Assembly (NCBI GenBank): GCA_902651635.1
Contig: CACRSC010000038.1
Span: forward strand, 179,659-243,658
Source of the DNA: Mastigamoeba balamuthi
Taxonomy: Eukaryota > Evosea > Mastigamoebida > Mastigamoebidae
Reading direction: 5' to 3'
Length of the DNA: 64,000 nt
The translations under genes were made by a program, and so were the position numbers. Shown piece after piece: positions 9,468-19,062 of this stretch. How positions within the stretch are numbered: position 1 is the stretch's first letter; each line of letters begins with the position of its first letter. Below the pieces are notes generated by a model. That model was not told the origin of the DNA and did no database searches. It was given only the letters and a program-made list of their open reading frames with translations.

Positions 9468-12145
9468 TCATATCGACAAACAGCAAGAGTCCACTCTCGA
9501 TGCCAGCGCATCCCCCAGGAACACAGCAACGGCCTTGGCGTCGAAAACCACCACACTTGGGGGCAGAAGCTCTGCCGTCAGGCTGCAGGGGCAGTCGGTG
9601 TGAACGAGGACCAACAGGCGGTACCCATATTTCGCAACTGCAGATGGGATCGTGAGTCGGAGGAACGGGAGTGCAGTTGAGTACCCTGCTTCGTTTGCTT
9701 CTTTGCGCGTGCCAACATTTCGAGGATTGTACTCAGTGTCAGAGGCGTTCTCCTACGGATTCCGTTCACCTCGCCATACATCAGCCATGCCCTGTCCGAC
9801 ATGACCTCCTTCAGTCCAATCGCGTAGCTCATCCTTCGGGTTGCTGTCAGAGAAGGTCTGGACTCAAGGGCACACACCCTGGATGTGGCTGGCCGACATC
9901 CCAGTGGAGGATATGAGTCCCGAGAAGTCGAGCGATGTTCTGAGCACCCGCCTGCCGGACCTCTGTTGAGAGTTGTCTTCTCAGTGTCATGATCTCGCGG
10001 TTCTCTGGCATGGTGACCTCCGTCTGTGACATCAGATGGTCCAACGCTGGGCATGCCACAGCTCCTCTCAGAAGTCGCGAGAGAGTGATCACATGCGGCT
10101 GTATCGTAACAACAGGGAGACCCGAGATCCAGATCACAGAGGTGCTGTACAGAAGGTGGAGTAGTTGCCAGTGAAGCACCAGAAACTTCTGAAGAGCAAT
10201 CATAGCATTGCGAGACCATTCAACAGGGTTCAGCATCTGTCTGACGATCTCAAGTACTTTATGCGTCAACAGGTCCTCACGTATGGTCGCATTGAGTGCG
10301 GCCTGTTCCAATAGTATCTGCAGGGCCACACGAGGCATGACTGGGATCACGGACTCCTGCGTACCATATAGGAACCCGTTGCTGTATGTTCCATTCTCGA
10401 TCAGCCCAGAGACTGTGTGTGGTCTTTTTATGGACACAATCTGGTTGAGTCCGCATACTTGAGAGAGGAGCACTGGCTTCAGAATGCCGATGTCTACGTA
10501 AACATGGAACTTGTGAGCCCTGGATGCCTGCAGTACAGTCTGCGACAGCACGATCTCGTAGGTTATGTCCTCTCGGAAACCCAGCAGTTTTGCAGTCTCC
10601 CTCAGGGCAGCAACAGTCCTTGGGTGTCCTCCACAGTCCGAGAGAACCCGCTTGTATGCCTCTGTGTCAAAGCAGGGGTGGTTCCCAAGAGCCTTCCGAG
10701 ACTGGGCGATAGACAGGGCTGGTAGAGGTGCAAGAAATGACTTGCGTCCATCCGGCGCCGTTACAACATTGTCGAACAGCAGTTTGTCAAGGGACGACAC
10801 GGCAGCAGAGACGAGCTTTCCGTCCTGAAGCGAGCACATGTCCTGGGCCGTGGAGCAAACGGCTTTAAGGACGGCGGTTGGGTCTGGAGACCCAGTGATC
10901 TCGTCCACCAGGATGAGTACGTGCTCTGCTCCTGTGATACAGAATATTGTGCCCAGAACACACTCCATGTTCAGGGAATTGATGTCTCCACAACTCCGAA
11001 GCTCGCTCACGAATTGTTCGTACCCGCAGACGTGGTCATCACTCTTGGTGAACAATAAGCTCACAGTTGGGGGAGTGAGGGAAGTGTGAATAATTATGTA
11101 CGAGTAGAGCATGCGAATAAGAAGTCCGGGAATGGTGGCAGGCTCTCGTTCGGCAACCCCGGAAAGCACGGCCCGTGACTTTGATGGCTCCAGGGGCTTC
11201 GAGTGGTGGCCATACGTGACGTATACCGGCAGCCATCCCGCGACCGAGCTCACAAACTTTTCGTCCACCTGCGTGCTAGATGAGCTCAGTAGCTTGCGCA
11301 CGCACTCGGGGTGTCCGCGCAGGGCAGCCAGTTCGCACAAGAACCGAGTCTTTCCGCACCCTGCCCAGAGGCCGCTGTTAGGCGATGATGCATGTGGTAC
11401 AAGATGGTATGACCTGGAGAGCCGCTCACTCCGTTGAAGACGTTATGGTGGCGCAGTGCCTCCGCTGAGGGGCCATTCGTCTGCGAGCGGAGTAGCGAGC
11501 TGCGTACTCGACCAGAATTGCCCTCAGGCTTTTGGATCGGCCAACGAGGAAAGGGGGATCTGGCTCAGTTACACACTGAAAGGATCAAATGTGAACAAGC
11601 GGAGCGGGTAGCAATGAGGGCCCACTCCGCTCACCGTCCTTGAGTAGTCAGACTTCTTGGGGAGCGACGAGAGCAACAGTGAACGAATGTGATCGATGGC
11701 TCGAATGAGGTCTGTCTGCGATGCGAGGTTCATCGGTGCTGGAGAGGAAACCCCACGTTAGTGAGACTGAGGTGCTCAGAGGGAAGATACTAGGCGCCGA
11801 GAGTGCTGGGGAAGCCACGAAGGGCACCGCCTCGACGAGTGTGCTCTCGTGGGTAAAAGCGGCATCGCAGGCCTTGAAGAACGGCGTATCGAGGATCACC
11901 ATGGGCCTCAGCTCGTAGACCTCGGACCCACCGAGATATCGTACAGTTTTGCCATACGCAGCGAGCGACGGGTCCACCACGAGGACCACAGGTGCATCGA
12001 GAGAGTGCACGCGCCTCGCAAGCTCCGATAGGAATTCAGACAGCAGGTCGCTCCCCGGCGAGTCTACGGCAACCCAGACCGGGATGGCGGTGCGTAGCGC
12101 CTTGAACTCGATGTACACACGCGACTTCGTGCGCTCCTGCGGCAT
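9468..12145 (-). CDS. Crinkler/RHS-like P-loop NTPase protein (tentative family)
   Basis: Six exons fit: 12145..11828, 11715..11635, 11575..11430, 11374..9876, 9843..9685, 9637..9468, about 790 residues. The N-terminal 105 residues form a mixed alpha/beta region that could be the ubiquitin-like header of Crinklers. Next come FLVGRSKSLRAIL, a Walker A-like GLWAGCGKTRF that is only formed by splicing at 11430/11374, and a Walker B strand HVLILVDEI. This order (header, FxGR box, P-loop, hydrophobic strand ending in DE) matches the Crinkler and RHS families, which are spread through eukaryotes and linked to transposon-derived nucleases. The C-terminus (YGYRLLVLVHTDCPC...VVVFDAKAVAVFLG) fits the strand-rich end of such proteins. 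A STAND-type NTPase of another kind remains possible. Upstream of the chosen start the frame continues, so the true 5' end may lie near 12250. Confidence 0.55.
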
Positions 12146-14362
12146 TAGGACCGTCAGTCAGACCGGTAAGAGCCCAATCCGGATGCACCATCACGTCTTT
12201 CTCGAGGTGTTTAGGTGATATCCTTCTCGATACAATTGGTTGTCTCTTCAACAGGATTTGAGTTGATACCCTCGTGTTGCAGCAGAGCAGGCTTTAGAAC
12301 CGAGCCCGTGTCATTGCCTCTTTGTTTGGCAACAGTGTCAGTTCGTGCGCGCCTCGGGCGGCGCCCGCACAACGAACTGGTGGAATTGGTGCACACCAGC
12401 TGGTCATCGTTGGGTGTCTGGGGCATCACACATGCCCGTACGGGGTCGATCTCCCTGGCAGCACGGCGGCGACAGGGCACGAGGGGCAGCAGGGGAAGGG
12501 GGGAACTTGCGCCGTAGACTCTGTGGAGCTCCGCACTAGCCGCTGCCGAGAGTTGGTGGGGTACTTGCACGCCCGCAGGTGTCTGTGCACCGCGGCCATG
12601 CAGCCGCTTCCAACCAGGGCGGCGAGGGCACACATGGAGGCTTCCACGTCGTAGTCCTCGACACAGCCGCTGCCTCCCCTGGGCCCCCCCACCCCGCCAC
12701 CACAGCGCCCACCCCTGTCGCACACCGCCACGGCCGTCGCCACCCCCGGAGGGGAAGGGGGGAACTTGGGCGCCGGAGACACAGTGGCAGCCAGTCCGCC
12801 TGCTTGCCGGGCGCTGGCGGGGTACTTGCACGCCCGCTGGCGTCGGGGCGCCAGGGCCGTGCAGCCGCTTCCAGCGTGGGCTCGCGGGGGTTCCTGGATC
12901 TGCCCTCGGTCTCCCGCACAGCCGCTGCGTCCCCCCCGGGGGTTGCACGTGCCCTATCCGCGTTCGACTCTGCGACTGGGCTTTGAGTGCCGTCTGGCAA
13001 GCCAATGGGTGACACGCACAGGTTTGCGTGCCAAGGGCAGCACCGCTATGATCGGGACACGCGGCGATGAGCCCAGTCGCCCAGAGGAAGTCCTCCGCGT
13101 TGCCTGCACACGTGTCGGGTCGGTTGGACACTGGTCTTACAATGTGGCTACGCGTACCCTCTCGCTGTCTGTGGCCCGCGGGGTTGTCGCGTGCCGCCCT
13201 GGAGGGGACGGGGGGAACTTGGGCGCCGGAGACACGCGCCTGCTGGCCGGGTGCTGGCGGGGTACTTGTACGCCCGCTGGCGTCGGGGCGCCAGGGACGT
13301 GCAGCCGCTTCCAGCGTGGGCTCGCGGGGGTTCCTGGAGCTTCCCTCGGTCTCCGCCCAGCCGCTGCGTCCCCTCCGAATGGCTGCGCACCACGCACCGG
13401 CCTGCCCTGCCCGCCTCTCGGCTACCGCCGTCCGCCCCGGCTCTCTGGCCGCGCCGAGCGACGCTGGCGTTTCCGTCAACTCCCGAGTCGACTGTGTGGC
13501 GTACACGCGTCTGGTCGGCCGACGGGAGGAGGCGACGGTAGTGCACGTCATCAGACCCACTCTCCGGCTCTCGTTGGTGATTTCGTCGTCTTCGGGAGTG
13601 TTTGTGTCGATCCGTGGCATGTCTGTCTTCTGCACATGTAACGTGTCAGTCCGTGACGATGCATTCCTCCGCGTGGTGTGGGAGGGACGTGCGCGTGTTG
13701 GAGACGTTTGCGATCGGGTGATTTGTCGGCGCGGGCGCGAACAGTGAGCCGAATGGATGGAGTGCATGCCGGGGGTGCGCTGGTCACGTAGAGGCGCGGG
13801 ACACTGGACGCCCGCTCGCCTCGCGTTAGTCTCGGCGCACCTTTGCGCGCCCGTCGCCATGACTCCGCAGGTGCTCGCCCGCGTTGCCCAGAGGCCACCT
13901 GCACCTAAGCGCGCACGAGCAGCGCAGCGCGAGCCTAGTTCTCCTTTCCCCGCTGTCGTGAGAAGCGCTCTGCACGTCAGAGGGAGCGACGAAGGGGGCA
14001 CGAGTACCCGCGAGGACCGAGAGCGCTCGGGCCGTTACAGTCCGCGGGGGTCCTGGGTGGGCGATGGGAAGGGTGGCTGGGGTGCTTGAGAGCGAGCACA
14101 AGAAAAGTGGAGGTGTGGCTGGGGCGCACAGATACGTAATCGGCCAACGAAGCGACCCTGCGCCCTCTGCCCCACAAATATCTCTGCGGATCTTCAGGCA
14201 ACTGCCTGCTCGCAAGCGCCGTCTGCCGCACCAGGAGAAATTCACAGCGCATGGCTTGCCAGCGTCGTCACTCTTCAGCCTGCAGACGGCGCACGACGTC
14301 TTAACAAAAAGCGGCACCGCACGTGTTCTGGAGCAGAGTGTTTGGGTCTTTGGGACGCTCGC
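12146..14362. other. Long GC-rich stretch without a firm gene
   Basis: Open frames up to 596 codons exist on both strands, but they reflect high GC and lack of stops: their products are Arg/Pro/Ala-rich, change frame between repeat copies, and show no domain. One minus frame near 12560-12660 (ASMCALAALVGSGCMAAV) looks more protein-like and could be an exon. The rest is described under the repeat entry. Confidence 0.35.
12490..13385. repeat. Three diverged copies of a GC-rich block of about 120-190 bp
   Basis: The block starts with GGGGAACTTG, passes through TGGCGGGGTACTTG and TGCAGCCGCTTCCA, and in two copies continues with GGGCTCGCGGGGGTTCCTGG. Copies begin near 12495, 12752 and 13203. The second and third copies are alike over about 190 bp; the first matches only to about 12615. 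Spacing is irregular, so this is not a simple tandem array. They might be duplicated exons of an unrecognised gene or a local repeat. Confidence 0.65.
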
Positions 14363-16003
14363 TCAGGTGCGGGGCTCGCCCGCGTAGAGGCACACGTCGT
14401 CCAGTGGCAGCTGGACGATCTGCAGGTCGCTGTCGACCTGCACCACGGCCACCGGGTCGTCGTCGGGGTCGCCGCCCTCGAGCACGCGCTTATCGAGCAG
14501 CTTGGCGGTCAGGCCGCGGTGCTCGCCGCCCAGCACGAGCACGCGCTGGCCCAGCGGCGGTATCACCGTCTCCAGCGCCGACACGGGCACGTCCTGCACG
14601 AGCTTGCTGCCGTCCAGCATCTCGATGTCGCACGCGCTGTCCGACACTACATCGATAACACGCGCCTGGCCCGCCAACGCGACGCGGAAACCGTCAGCCC
14701 GGGGAGAGAGACGCGCTGGCTCGCGCGTTGTAACGCGGCATTTTTCGCCAGCAATTGATTCGGGCCAGCCGGCGCTGGGGCTGGGCGGACGCTGCGGGAA
14801 GCGCGTGGCGATGCGTGCCTTGAGGCGGTAGTAGCGGCCGCCGTGGACCTTCTTGCTGACCACGCGGACGACGAGGTTGCTCTCGGCCCACATGCGCCGC
14901 CTCTGCGACTCGAGCGCGAGCCTCGGCCGCTTCTGCTGCGGCGCCCCGCACGCCTCGCCGCTGGGCGGCTCTCGCTTGACGGCCTCGGTGGCCCCGGGCT
15001 TGCTCTCCCGCTTCTGGCGCTCCTCGGCCTCGCGGCGTCGGTCCGCGAACGTCGGCGCCTTCATGAAGGCGCTGTCGCGCAGCAGGGCCTTCCAGAACTT
15101 GCGGACGGGGTTGTCCGCGTCCAGGCCGTTGCCGTCCATGACGCTGAGGTCGCCGGCGCCGACCCAGACCTCGCGGGCGCCCAGCACGCGCGGGTTCTCG
15201 TTGTACAGGCGTAGGAGGACCTGGCCGGCCTCGGAATCGTTGACAACGCCCACGGAGCCCTCCTCGGGCCCGTCCGCGACGCTGACCAGGGCCCCGCGGG
15301 GCGGCACGTCGACGTGAGCCTCGGCCTGCTCCGCCGCCTGCTTCCCCACGGCCTCGGGCCCGTTCGCGGTTATTTCGATTCCTGGATTTCCGGAGCGCGC
15401 AGGGTGAGTGTCTTGGGGATGAATCTCCGCGGAATATCTGGAATCCGGGCGCCGCGCACCCTTGCGCGCGAGCGCTTTGATGCGCTTCTGCATCTCGACG
15501 GTCTGCGGGTCCGCGCCGAGCCCGAGCCTGTTGCCCAGGCGCTTCTTGACCTCGATGACGGCCACCGGGGCCTTGGAGTTCTTGCCGATGGGCGCGCCCT
15601 CGCTCCACCCGAGCCCGCGCAGTATCGCCGACCCGAAGCCGTCGATGGGCGTCGCCTCGTAGGCCTGCGCGCCGGGCGCCTCTGGCCTGCACTCCATGTC
15701 GTACCTGAACTTGGTCCGCTCGTCCCCCTCGCACTCGACCTTGGCGCGCTGCATCTCCGCCAGCAGCCCGTCCCCGAGGTCGCGCGCGGGCGCCGCAGCG
15801 GGGAGCGCGGGGCCCTGGGCGGCGCCGTCGTCGTGGGCGTGCGTGGGGACGGCCGTCTGCAGCTCGCGCGGGATGGCGCGCGGGGGGGCGGGCGCGGCGG
15901 CTGCGGCGGCGGTGCTCTCGATGCCCGAGGTGGAGATCGAGAGGACGTAGTCCTTCTTCTCGGCCTGGGCGGGGCCGCACTCGAACGCGTCCGCTACCGA
16001 CAT
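14363..16003 (-). CDS. GPKOW: GPKOW / Spp2 / MOS2-type spliceosomal G-patch and KOW protein
   Basis: The frame from the ATG at 16003 is open to the stop at 14363. Order of domains: acidic/Ala-rich N-terminus, a G-patch of the Spp2 type (IDGFGSAILRGLGWSEG..IGK), a KOW region (VGAGDLSV and preceding strand), a basic linker, a second KOW region (SNLVVRVVSKKVHGGRYYRLK), and a C-terminal KOW-like domain with QRVLVLGGEHRGLTAKLL. Human GPKOW has the same C-terminal sequence pattern. Comparison shows that 14666..14818 is an intron: without it RYYRLK joins directly to ARVIDVV, as in the family. That intron starts with GC and ends with AG, is 153 nt and has no stop in frame. A second stop-free insertion near 15365-15465 (beginning GTGCGC, ending CCAG) is probably also an intron. 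Role: activation of the spliceosome with the DEAH helicase Prp2/DHX16. Confidence 0.88.
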   Translation of the reverse strand: MSVADAFECGPAQAEKKDYVLSISTSGIESTAAAAAAPAPPRAIPRELQTAVPTHAHDDGAAQGPALPAAAPARDLGDGLLAEMQRAKVECEGDERTKFRYDMECRPEAPGAQAYEATPIDGFGSAILRGLGWSEGAPIGKNSKAPVAVIEVKKRLGNRLGLGADPQTVEMQKRIKALARKGARRPDSRYSAEIHPQDTHPARSGNPGIEITANGPEAVGKQAAEQAEAHVDVPPRGALVSVADGPEEGSVGVVNDSEAGQVLLRLYNENPRVLGAREVWVGAGDLSVMDGNGLDADNPVRKFWKALLRDSAFMKAPTFADRRREAEERQKRESKPGATEAVKREPPSGEACGAPQQKRPRLALESQRRRMWAESNLVVRVVSKKVHGGRYYRLKARIATRFPQRPPSPSAGWPESIAGEKCRVTTREPARLSPRADGFRVALAGQARVIDVVSDSACDIEMLDGSKLVQDVPVSALETVIPPLGQRVLVLGGEHRGLTAKLLDKRVLEGGDPDDDPVAVVQVDSDLQIVQLPLDDVCLYAGEPRT

Positions 16004-16240
16004 CGTCGCCCGCTCTTTCTCGGCTCAGCGCCGTGTGGCCCCGGAAAAATCAGGGAAATATCGTCATATGCCAGTGCCGTGGGCTGGCCCTGGCAAGGCT
16101 CGGTATGTTCATGCCAACTGTGCTGTGGTGAGTTGCTTGTGGGTTGTAGTAATCACCGGGTGTGTTTCGCGGGGATGGATCTACCAGATATTTGTTTCCC
16201 CGTTGCGTTTTGAATCGGCACAACACACCACACGGAAAAG
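16004..16240. promoter_or_regulatory. Divergent promoter between GPKOW and the START-domain gene
   Basis: A 237-bp spacer separates two start codons pointing away from each other, so it must hold both promoters. It contains an AT-rich tract AAAAATCAGGGAAATATCGT near 16045-16065. A related GATATTTTTG word is seen in two other spacers of this window. No experimental support. Confidence 0.4.
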
Positions 16241-16856
16241 ATGGACACGAATCCGGCGACGTCGATAGACGCTTTCCGCGCACACGCCACCGACACCGCC
16301 CCGTGGGAGCCTCTCGAGTGGCCGAACACCCTCGGCGTCCTGACCTTCGCCCACCGCAACTCCAACGTCAGCTCGGGCCGCGCCGTGGCGCCCTGCGTCC
16401 CCTGCACCGCGGCCTCGGTCGCCCACGCGTTCCTCGACCCGCTCGCGCGCCCCTCGTGGGACCGCTACGTCGAGTCGGTCCGCGTCGTGCGCCAGCTGGA
16501 CGAGGGCGACTGCCCCGGGGGGCTGCCGTGGGGCGTCCGGGGCCTGCTGGTGCACATGGTCGCCGCCGGGCCTGCGTTCGGGGGCTGGGCCCCGTCGCGG
16601 GACTTCTGCCTGGCCGTGTTCGAGCGCCCCGAGCCCGACGGCGGTGTCACCATCCTGGCCAGGTCCCACAAGGTCCGTTTCCCTGGCCACCATCCGTGGG
16701 CGTGCCTTTGACAAGTTGTGGTGGCGCTGGGCCCGCAGGCGAGCGACGTGCCAGAGACGGAGGGCTGTGTCCGCGGGGAGATGCAGGAGTCGGGCGTTGT
16801 TGTTATCCCGACCGCGGGGCACCCAGGCCACTGCGACATCATCAGTGTGATCAGTG
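16241..16856 (+). CDS. START-domain lipid-transfer protein, 3' part lost in assembly gap
   Basis: Exon 1 16241..16672 and exon 2 16739..16856 (GT-AG, phase 0), then a donor GTACCA leading into a CT repeat and the N gap. The protein has RPSWDRYVESVRVVRQLDEG, then SRDFCLAVFERPEPDGGVT and ARSHK joined by splicing to ASDVPETEGCVRGEMQESG. This is the strand pattern of START domains (PRDf.l.r..r...dG...il.rS......P...g.VRGe...sG). The domain probably binds a lipid or sterol in the cytosol. The C-terminal helix of the fold is missing from the visible sequence and should lie in the gap. Confidence 0.7.
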
Positions 16857-16870
16857 GTACCACTCTGTCC

Positions 16871-16871
<1 letters not shown>

Positions 16872-16913
<42 letters not shown>
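16872..16913 (+). repeat. CT dinucleotide microsatellite
   Basis: About 20 uninterrupted CT units immediately before the run of N, inside the second intron of the START-domain gene. The repeat is the likely cause of the assembly break. Confidence 0.95.
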
Positions 16914-17418
16914 NNNNNNNNNNNNNNNNNNNNNNNNNNNNNNNNNNNNNNNNNNNNNNNNNNNNNNNNNNNNNNNNNNNNNNNNNNNNNNNNNNNNNNN
17001 NNNNNNNNNNNNNNNNNNNNNNNNNNNNNNNNNNNNNNNNNNNNNNNNNNNNNNNNNNNNNNNNNNNNNNNNNNNNNNNNNNNNNNNNNNNNNNNNNNNN
17101 NNNNNNNNNNNNNNNNNNNNNNNNNNNNNNNNNNNNNNNNNNNNNNNNNNNNNNNNNNNNNNNNNNNNNNNNNNNNNNNNNNNNNNNNNNNNNNNNNNNN
17201 NNNNNNNNNNNNNNNNNNNNNNNNNNNNNNNNNNNNNNNNNNNNNNNNNNNNNNNNNNNNNNNNNNNNNNNNNNNNNNNNNNNNNNNNNNNNNNNNNNNN
17301 NNNNNNNNNNNNNNNNNNNNNNNNNNNNNNNNNNNNNNNNNNNNNNNNNNNNNNNNNNNNNNNNNNNNNNNNNNNNNNNNNNNNNNNNNNNNNNNNNNNN
17401 NNNNNNNNNNNNNNNNNN
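16914..17418. other. Assembly gap, 505 N
   Basis: All bases are N. The reading frame after the gap belongs to a type I membrane protein tail that does not fit a START-domain protein, so the gap probably hides the end of one gene and the beginning of the next, and its real size may differ from 505. Confidence 0.95.
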
Positions 17419-17682
17419 GCGGGCACAGCGTCGTACGTTGCCGACCTCGAGGGCGCGGCCACCAAGGCCAGCGTCACGTACACCGTGATCTACACGGCGT
17501 CGCCCGACACCCCGGTGCACACCTTCGAGGTGCCCGCGGAGACGACCATCTGGACGGGCCCCTTCCTGGCGTTCCTGTTCTCGGCGTCGATCCTGATCAC
17601 CATAGCGTTCTGGGGCGTCTGCCTGAACCTCAGCATGCAGTCCCAGGGCGAGATCGAGGCGCCCAAGGTGAAGACGCTGTAA
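17419..17682 (+). CDS. C-terminal tail of an Ac45/VOA1-like V-ATPase accessory protein (tentative)
   Basis: The frame is open from the gap to TAA at 17680-17682. It shows a lumenal strand-rich part (ASVTYTVIYTASPDTP), then TTIWTGPFLAFLFSASILIT leading into one membrane helix and a short tail NLSMQSQGEIEAPKVKTL. Ac45/ATP6AP1 proteins end in the same way: a lumenal domain, an IWMG-type start of the helix, then L..M....FE.PK.K.l. The match is by pattern only. If right, it belongs to the lumenal cap of the V-ATPase membrane sector. It could instead be the end of another type I protein. Confidence 0.4.
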   Translation, partial: AGTASYVADLEGAATKASVTYTVIYTASPDTPVHTFEVPAETTIWTGPFLAFLFSASILITIAFWGVCLNLSMQSQGEIEAPKVKTL

Positions 17683-17890
17683 AGAGAGTGTTTCAAAGGC
17701 CTCTTGACGCACGCGCACTCTTTGCTCTTCTCCCCCCTAACACAGACGACGACAACTCCACGTGCCAAACAAAGAACACCTTAAGGTCGAGCACAACAAT
17801 CTCCTATCCCGTGCCACAGCAGTTTCGGTATTTCGTGTTTGGCCGTTGCGTTGCCCGAAGAAGACGAGCGCCCGGAGCCGACCGACGTCC
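17683..17890. other. Intergenic, convergent 3' ends
   Basis: About 200 bp between two converging genes. No hairpin or repeat seen; polyadenylation signals are not obvious. Confidence 0.4.
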
Positions 17891-18904
17891 TCAGGGAAGA
17901 GGAGTTGTCTGCACCGTAAACACACCTGCTCGCAAACAAACCGTCAGGCAACCCAGAACAACAGAACAACCGCGAGGCTGGGTGGGGGGGAACTCGTCTG
18001 CGCACATTGGGGCAGGTTGACCTCGACCGTGACGGTGCCCGAGATGCCGACGCTGGACAGCGAGCCGCGCAGGATGCCGCAGAACAGCGCCGTGTACGCC
18101 GACTGCGTGTCCGGGTCGATGGGCACCGCCGTCGGGGCCAGCGGCGACGGCGTGGGCGACGGCACCGACGCCGCCGCCGCCGGGGCCGACGCCTGCAGCC
18201 CGGGCGTCGCCTGCGACGCCGCCGCCGGCGAGGGCGCTGGCGGGACAGGCGGCGACTGCACGACGACGCCCGACACGGAGATCTGGGGCGGCTGCCCGAG
18301 CCCGGGAGACGGGGCGGAGCTGGCAGGGGGTGTGCTGACGCTGAGGTTCGAGAACTGCTGCGGGGACAGCATCGCCCCGGGCGTAGAGGACTGCTGGGGC
18401 GTCAGGCTGCCGGTCGACAGCGCGGCGCTCGAGCTCACGAACGCCTGCTTGTCCCAGAAGTCGCGGGGCATCGAGGCCCTCCAGAGCCAGCGGAACTTGT
18501 TCTCGCACCTTCGCAGAGGCAGCAAGAGAGGGTAAGATCTTCGCGATTCCAGGCAGGGGATTCCAGATTCCTGGGAAGCGCGGGGGGAAGATCCGGGAAT
18601 CGCACAGGACAAACATGCCCCTGTGGTTGGTCTTGAGGTTGTCGAGTATCTTCTTGAAGATGACCGTCCACAGCTCGCGGCTGAAGAACTTGACGGCCTC
18701 GAGCGGCGTGGGGAACCGCGCCCTGTCCTTGGTGAGCCTCTCGCAGAGGCGCTCGCCTATCGAGAACCCGACGCTCTCGAGGAGCGCCGCGGCCTGCTCG
18801 GGCTTGCCCGCGTGGCGCTGGTGCGCGTACGCCACGAACTCCGCGAGCAGGTACTCGAAGCACGCCTCCGACACCTGCGAACCCTGCGCGCTGCTCGCAG
18901 ACAT
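17891..18904 (-). CDS. TRAPPC6: TRAPP complex subunit 6 (Trs33/TRAPPC6) with a long low-complexity insert
   Basis: Three exons, 18904..18606, 18508..18006 and 17925..17891, with GT-AG borders and phases 2 and 1, encode about 278 residues. The N-terminal third (CFEYLLAEFVAYAHQR, GFSIGERLCERLTKD, LDNLKTNHRGMFVL) and, after the first splice, CENKFRWLWR match Bet3-family subunit 6. The end (LFCGILRGSLSSVGI, then VNLPQC joined by splicing to VFTVQ) matches the final strands of the fold, including lP.C.F. Between them lie about 110 residues rich in Pro, Ser and Ala (STPGAMLSPQQFSN, PPVPPAPSPAAASQ), absent from yeast and animal homologues of about 160 residues. Role: vesicle tethering and Rab exchange at the Golgi. 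Confidence 0.88.
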   Translation of the reverse strand: MSASSAQGSQVSEACFEYLLAEFVAYAHQRHAGKPEQAAALLESVGFSIGERLCERLTKDRARFPTPLEAVKFFSRELWTVIFKKILDNLKTNHRGMFVLCDSRIFPPRFPGIWNPLPGIAKILPSLAASAKVREQVPLALEGLDAPRLLGQAGVRELERRAVDRQPDAPAVLYARGDAVPAAVLEPQRQHTPCQLRPVSRARAAAPDLRVGRRRAVAACPASALAGGGVAGDARAAGVGPGGGGVGAVAHAVAAGPDGGAHRPGHAVGVHGAVLRHPARLAVQRRHLGHRHGRGQPAPMCADEFPPTQPRGCSVVLGCLTVCLRAGVFTVQTTPLP

Positions 18905-19062
18905 TGCCCCCTCCTGACGACGCGGCGCCTGCTGCCGGCTCGGTTGTTGGATAGTTTGGCGGAAGTATCGCGATATTTTTGATATTTGATTCGTTTCGTT
19001 CTTTGCGCCGGAACAAAACAAAAGCAACACCGCGCGCGCGACTGCGACTGCTGCAGTGGAGA
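18905..19062. promoter_or_regulatory. Compact bidirectional promoter
   Basis: Only 158 bp separate the start codons of TRAPPC6 (minus) and the coiled-coil gene (plus). The middle holds an AT-rich core GCGATATTTTTGATATTTGA at about 18970. The same GATATTTTTG word occurs near 55204, about 95 bp before the MORC start codon. Confidence 0.45.

Noticed and set aside
12211-14001. 596-codon minus-strand frame
   Set aside because: Arg/Pro/Ala-rich product, frame not kept between the repeat copies it crosses, no domain, and other frames equally open; explained by high GC.
16162-17682. Long frame through the N gap joining START domain and membrane tail
   Set aside because: The N bases translate as X and the frame crosses an intron donor and a CT repeat; the two ends belong to different protein types.
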